Assembly: GCA_007122945.1 (NCBI GenBank)
Contig: SKSP01000141.1
Coordinates: forward strand, 1-15,807
DNA length: 15,807 bases
Direction: 5' to 3'
DNA from: Ilumatobacteraceae bacterium
Lineage (GTDB): Bacteria; Actinomycetota; Acidimicrobiia; Acidimicrobiales; Ilumatobacteraceae
Each line of letters starts with the position of its first letter. The first letter of the stretch is position 1. The notes below the pieces were generated by a model. That model was not told the origin of the DNA. It searched no databases and saw nothing but the letters and a program-made list of their open reading frames with translations. Below are positions 12,495-15,807 of the stretch, piece after piece. Position numbers and translations under genes: made by a program.

Positions 12495-15104
12495 ATGGCC
12501 GAGGCCCCGCCCGACGCGCCCGACGCGCCCGACGCCGTCCTGCCCGACGCGGACGCGCCCGACACCGACCTGATGCAGCGCTGGTCCTCCACCGTCGTCC
12601 TCGGCGACGGCGACACCGCCTTGATCCGGCCGATGACGCCGGAGGACCAGGACACGCTGCGTGCGTTCCACGAGCGGCAGTCCGACGAGAGCAAGTACCG
12701 CCGCTACTTCTCCGCCAAGCCGCGCCTCGCCCAGTCGGAGCTGGACCACTTCACACGCATCGACTTCGTCGATCGCGTCGCGCTCGTCGTGGAGCTCCAC
12801 GACGAGTTCATCGCCTGGGCGAGCTACGAGCGCTGGCCGAACCGCGACGACGCCGAAGCGGCGTTCATGGTCGACGACGACCACCAGGGCAAGGGGATCG
12901 CCACACTGTTGCTCGAGCACCTCGCCGCGATCGCACGCTCGAACGGCATCCGCCGCTTCACCGCCGAGGTGCTCGCCGACAACCGCGGCATGACGAAGGT
13001 GTTCACCCGGGCCGGCTGGCCGCTCCAGCGCCGCTTCGACTCGGGTGTGATCGACTTCGACTTCGACCTCGACGACACCACCGAGTTCGTCGACTCGGTG
13101 GAGCGTCGTGAACAGCGCGCCGACTCGCGCTCGATCGCTCGGATCCTGCTCCCCCACACCATCGCCGTCATCGGCGCCTCGGACCGCGAACACACGGTGG
13201 GTCAGGCCCTCTGGGCGAACACCCGCCGCGACTTCGACGGCGCGTGCTACCCCGTCAACCCCCACCGCGAGACGGTCGGTGGTCAACGGTCGTATCCCTC
13301 GGTGTCGGCGATCCCCGACGACGTGAACCTGGCGGTCATCGCCGTACCCCACGAGGCCCTGGTCGCCACGATCGAGGACTGCATCGCGGCCCGGGTCCGG
13401 GGCGCCGTCGTCGTCACCTCGGTCGACGACAGCGACATCGACGTGCCGGCGCTCGTGCAGCACGCCCGGCGCCACGGCCTCCGGTTGATCGGGCCGGCGA
13501 GCATGGGGATCGCCTCGCCGCGACCCGACATCGGGATGTCGGCTGCACTCGTCGACGTTCGTCTCCCGGCGGGCGGCGTGGCGATCTCGATGCAGTCCGG
13601 CACGTTGGGCACGTCGCTGCTGCGGCTCGCCGGCGAACTCGACATGGGCATCTCGTGGTTCGTCTCGCTCGGCGACAAGTCGGACGTGTCGGGCAACGAC
13701 CTGCTGCAGTTCTGGCTGGACGACGAGGCGACCACCGTGGTCGCCATCTACACCGAGTCGTTCGGCAACCCGCGCAAGTTCGCCCGGATCGCCCGACGCG
13801 TGTCGCAGCAGCGCCCGATCGTGGCCGTCCGCACCGGCGCCGCGCTGTTCGGCGCGGCCACCGGCGCGCTCGACCAACAGGCCGGCGTCATCGAGGTCCC
13901 CACGGTCCAGGCGATGCTCGACACGGCCCGGGTCATGGCGACCCAACCTCCGATGCGCGGCGACCGGGTCGCGGTGATCACGAACTCGCGGAGTCCCGGC
14001 GTGCTCGCCCGGGCGGCGCTGACGACCGCCGGCCTGCGCCCGGTCGACCCGCCGATGGCCCTCGACTGGCGGGCCACCGACGACGACTTCGCCCGCGCGA
14101 TCGGGACCGCTGTCGACGATCCCGACGTCGACGCCGTGTTCGTGATCCACGCCCCACCCATCGCCGAGGCGATCGGCGGGCCGGTGGAGGCGATCGATCG
14201 CGCGGCGTCGGGCGCCGGCAAGCCGGTGGTGACCGTGCTGCTCGGCGAACGCGACGGCCCGCTCCGACCGGGCTCGCCGGTCCCGCTGTTCGCCTTCCCC
14301 GAGCCGGCGGCGGGGGTGCTCGGCCGGGTCCGCTCCTACTGGAACTGGCGTGAGACCGAGGGCGCGGTCGGCCCCGACGCACCGCTCGACATGGACGTGG
14401 CCGCCGCGGCCCGGCTGCTCGACCAGGCGCTCGACGACGGTCGCGAGCAGCTGACACCCCACGAGAGCCGGGAGCTGCTGGCGACCTACGGCGTGGAGAT
14501 GGCTCACGCCCGGATCGTGGCGATCCGCGAGTCGGTGGATCCGGCGCTGGCGGCGGCCGCCGAGATCGGGTACCCGGTCGCGGTGAAAGCGACGCGGCGA
14601 CGGGCCGGGCACTCCGCCCGCGTCGGGGTCGCGCTGGACGTGACCGGTCCCGACGAGCTCGCGAACGACGTGGCGACGATGCGCTCCCACCTCGGCAGCG
14701 ACGCCGACGAGGTGATGGTCCAGCAGATGGTCGCACCCGGCGTCGACCTGCGGGTCAGGGTCACGAACGAGACCGACCTCGGGCCCCTCGTCACGGTCGG
14801 GCTCGGCGGGTCGCGCGCCGACGTCATCGCCGACGAGGCGAACCGCCTCGCCCCGGTCTCGGAGGCAAGCGCGGCGGCGATGCTCGCCTCGACACGGGCC
14901 GCCGCCGCGCTCGACGAGGTCGACACCGAGGCGGTGATCGACGTGATCGTGCGGGTCGCACAGCTCACCTCCGACCATGGGGAGATCGTCGGACTCGACC
15001 TGAACCCGATCATCGCCTCCGGCGGTCGGTGCCGGGTGACCGACGCCGTCGTGACGGTCGCACGGGGCACGCGGTCCGCCGCGGCGTTGCGACGCCTCGA
15101 GTGA
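12495..15104 (+). CDS. Pat-like protein: N-terminal GNAT acetyltransferase fused to degenerate NDP-forming acyl-CoA synthetase
   Basis: An 869-residue fusion. Residues 1-28 are a Pro-Asp-Ala repeat linker. Residues ~40-200 are a GNAT domain with the acetyl-CoA loop DHQGKGIATLLLEHLA (129-144). From ~212 an NDP-forming acyl-CoA synthetase follows: CoA-binding Rossmann domain (HTIAVIGASDREHTVG), ligase domains (MQSGTLGTSLL, VSLGDKSDVSGNDLL), and a C-terminal ATP-grasp-like part (ELLATYGVEMA, VQQMVAPGVDLRV). The segment that normally holds the phosphorylated His (SHTG) is shortened at 446-466 and has no His, so thioester synthesis is unlikely. Such proteins (Salmonella Pat, Streptomyces SlPatA, which has GNAT first) acetylate acetyl-CoA synthetase and other lysines, with the synthetase part as sensor. 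ATG 12495 sits 6 bases behind CATGCT, a possible leaderless start; the frame upstream is a murI shadow. Confidence 0.85.
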   Translation: MAEAPPDAPDAPDAVLPDADAPDTDLMQRWSSTVVLGDGDTALIRPMTPEDQDTLRAFHERQSDESKYRRYFSAKPRLAQSELDHFTRIDFVDRVALVVELHDEFIAWASYERWPNRDDAEAAFMVDDDHQGKGIATLLLEHLAAIARSNGIRRFTAEVLADNRGMTKVFTRAGWPLQRRFDSGVIDFDFDLDDTTEFVDSVERREQRADSRSIARILLPHTIAVIGASDREHTVGQALWANTRRDFDGACYPVNPHRETVGGQRSYPSVSAIPDDVNLAVIAVPHEALVATIEDCIAARVRGAVVVTSVDDSDIDVPALVQHARRHGLRLIGPASMGIASPRPDIGMSAALVDVRLPAGGVAISMQSGTLGTSLLRLAGELDMGISWFVSLGDKSDVSGNDLLQFWLDDEATTVVAIYTESFGNPRKFARIARRVSQQRPIVAVRTGAALFGAATGALDQQAGVIEVPTVQAMLDTARVMATQPPMRGDRVAVITNSRSPGVLARAALTTAGLRPVDPPMALDWRATDDDFARAIGTAVDDPDVDAVFVIHAPPIAEAIGGPVEAIDRAASGAGKPVVTVLLGERDGPLRPGSPVPLFAFPEPAAGVLGRVRSYWNWRETEGAVGPDAPLDMDVAAAARLLDQALDDGREQLTPHESRELLATYGVEMAHARIVAIRESVDPALAAAAEIGYPVAVKATRRRAGHSARVGVALDVTGPDELANDVATMRSHLGSDADEVMVQQMVAPGVDLRVRVTNETDLGPLVTVGLGGSRADVIADEANRLAPVSEASAAAMLASTRAAAALDEVDTEAVIDVIVRVAQLTSDHGEIVGLDLNPIIASGGRCRVTDAVVTVARGTRSAAALRRLE

Positions 15105-15137
15105 GCCAGCAGCGACCGCCCATGCGGGCTGCGATCG

Positions 15138-15752
15138 TCAGGTCGGCGCGGGGCGCGGCGGGGCGAAGTCGGGGTCCAGCACGGCGCGCAGCATCGTGAA
15201 CCACGCCTCGGCGAGGCGGGCGCGCTGGTCGGCATCGAGGTCAGGGCTCGTGACGGTGACCCCCATCGGGACGCTGACGATCAGCCGGGCGAGCGCCTCG
15301 GGATCGAGCGTGCTCGACGTCACCCCGATCTCGTCGGCCGCCCGGACGAGATCGGTCCAGCCGCGGATCGTCACGTCGTGCACCTCGTCGACGAGGTCGG
15401 CGAGGCGGTCGTTGCGCCGCGCCTCGACCGCGGCGCGGATGTGGGTCGCTCGGACCGCGTCGCGCTCGGCGGTGAACACGCGCTCCACGATGGAGCGGAG
15501 CGCGTCCCAGTCGTGCGCCTCGGTCGCGCCCACGACGTCGCCCTGGTCGTCATCGACGTGCGCCAGCAGGATCTCCTTCCAGGCGGCGTCGACCAGGCTC
15601 TGGCGATCGCCGAAGTAGAAGTTCACCAGGCTGGGGCTGACGTCGAGCTCAGCGGCGATGTCGGAGATCCGGACCTCCTCGCCGGCTTCGAGCCGCCGGC
15701 GCGCCACGGCGGTCATCAACGGCACGTAGTCCTCCTTCGGCGTTCGCCCCAC
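15138..15752 (-). CDS. TetR/AcrR-family transcriptional regulator
   Basis: A 204-residue one-domain-plus-HTH repressor. Residues ~10-55 form the TetR helix-turn-helix: MTAVARRRLEAGEEVRISDIAAELDVSPSLVNFYFGDRQSLVDAAW, with the typical YF-x-D/N-K/R-x-x-L ending. The C-terminal helical domain (about 70-195) is the ligand and dimer part, and no ligand can be named. The GTG at 15752 lies 6 bases behind a TAGTCT -10 box, so the mRNA would be leaderless. A palindrome over that box suggests autorepression. It is convergent with the Pat-like gene. Its target probably lies beyond the right end of the window. Confidence 0.9.
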   Translation of the reverse strand: MGRTPKEDYVPLMTAVARRRLEAGEEVRISDIAAELDVSPSLVNFYFGDRQSLVDAAWKEILLAHVDDDQGDVVGATEAHDWDALRSIVERVFTAERDAVRATHIRAAVEARRNDRLADLVDEVHDVTIRGWTDLVRAADEIGVTSSTLDPEALARLIVSVPMGVTVTSPDLDADQRARLAEAWFTMLRAVLDPDFAPPRPAPT

Positions 15753-15787
15753 GACCGGAGACTACGCCTCCGGAACCGGATCCGGGA
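15753..15787 (-). promoter_or_regulatory. tetR leaderless promoter with palindromic candidate operator
   Basis: TAGTCT on the minus strand (15764-15759) is 6 bases from the GTG at 15752. The palindrome CCGGAG-N7-CTCCGG (15755-15760, 15768-15773) covers it, and a second perfect palindrome CCGGATCCGG lies at 15776-15785. A TetR dimer bound there would block the -10. The -35 region (TCCCGG at 15787-15782) is a poor match. Confidence 0.5.
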
Positions 15788-15807
15788 TCGGCGATCGGCG
15801 ATCGGCG
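15786..15807. repeat. 7-bp tandem repeat at the window edge
   Basis: GATCGGC occurs three times in a row (15786-15792, 15793-15799, 15800-15806) and may continue past the window. It lies upstream of the tetR promoter. It could be a regulator binding array or simple slippage; the window ends too soon to tell. Confidence 0.7.

Noticed and set aside
12447..14978. 843-residue open frame antisense to the Pat-like gene
   Set aside because: Arg/Asp/Gly/Val-rich with no recognisable domain. Long antisense frames are expected opposite very GC-rich genes, and the plus-strand protein has clear domains.
15109..15132. Hairpin GCAGC/GCTGC or GCCC/GGGC between the Pat-like and tetR genes
   Set aside because: Only 4-5 paired bases in either form with mismatches between them and no U-tract; too weak to call a terminator.

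Overview
The window looks like chromosomal DNA of a very GC-rich actinobacterium. GC is high throughout, GTG starts are common, several genes seem to start leaderless directly behind a -10 box, and there is an actinobacterial-type murI-rph-rdgB run. My guess is a marine or freshwater Acidimicrobiia (Ilumatobacter-like), but this rests on gene content and codon style only. No phage, integrase, transposase, CRISPR array or rRNA is visible, and no stretch longer than about 130 bases lacks a gene.

Layout. (1) 1-2012, plus strand: possible tail of an upstream gene, then an inorganic-carbon set: SbtA-type sodium/bicarbonate permease, a small PII-like SbtB-type protein and a beta-carbonic anhydrase. 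(2) 2065-5100, minus strand: a translationally coupled three-gene operon, read as 2OG-Fe(II) oxygenase, then an M24-fold enzyme closely resembling DddP, then a nitrilase-superfamily amidase. (3) 5183-6091, plus strand: a LysR regulator divergent from that operon, with back-to-back leaderless promoters in an 82-base gap. (4) 6069-8863, minus strand: two overlapping fold-type II PLP enzymes of unknown substrate, tail to tail with the LysR gene. (5) 8970-10066, plus strand: tRNA-Leu(UAG), followed one base later by the ATG of a D-threonine-aldolase-like fold-type III PLP enzyme. (6) 10173-12365, minus strand: murI-rph-rdgB housekeeping operon. (7) 12495-15104, plus strand: a Pat-like protein with GNAT domain first and a degenerate NDP-forming acyl-CoA synthetase part after it. 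(8) 15138-15752, minus strand: a TetR regulator with a palindromic candidate operator over its own -10 box.

Most interesting part. Positions 2065-10066 hold six enzymes plus a regulator that together look like a catabolic route for a modified amino acid: hydrolase or lyase (M24), amidase (nitrilase family), amino-acid hydroxylase (2OG oxygenase), two eliminase- or synthase-like PLP enzymes, and an aldolase for beta-hydroxy-D-amino acids. The parts recall ectoine utilisation (M24 enzyme plus threonine-dehydratase-like enzyme) and the beta-hydroxyaspartate cycle (D-TA-fold aldolase plus fold II dehydratase), but the set matches neither. The substrate is unknown, no transporter lies in the window, and the pathway is inference.

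Two start-codon regions are built from short tandem duplications: 2 x 15 bp at the M24 gene and 4 x 17 bp at murI. Each copy carries a start codon, and in the M24 case also a Shine-Dalgarno sequence.
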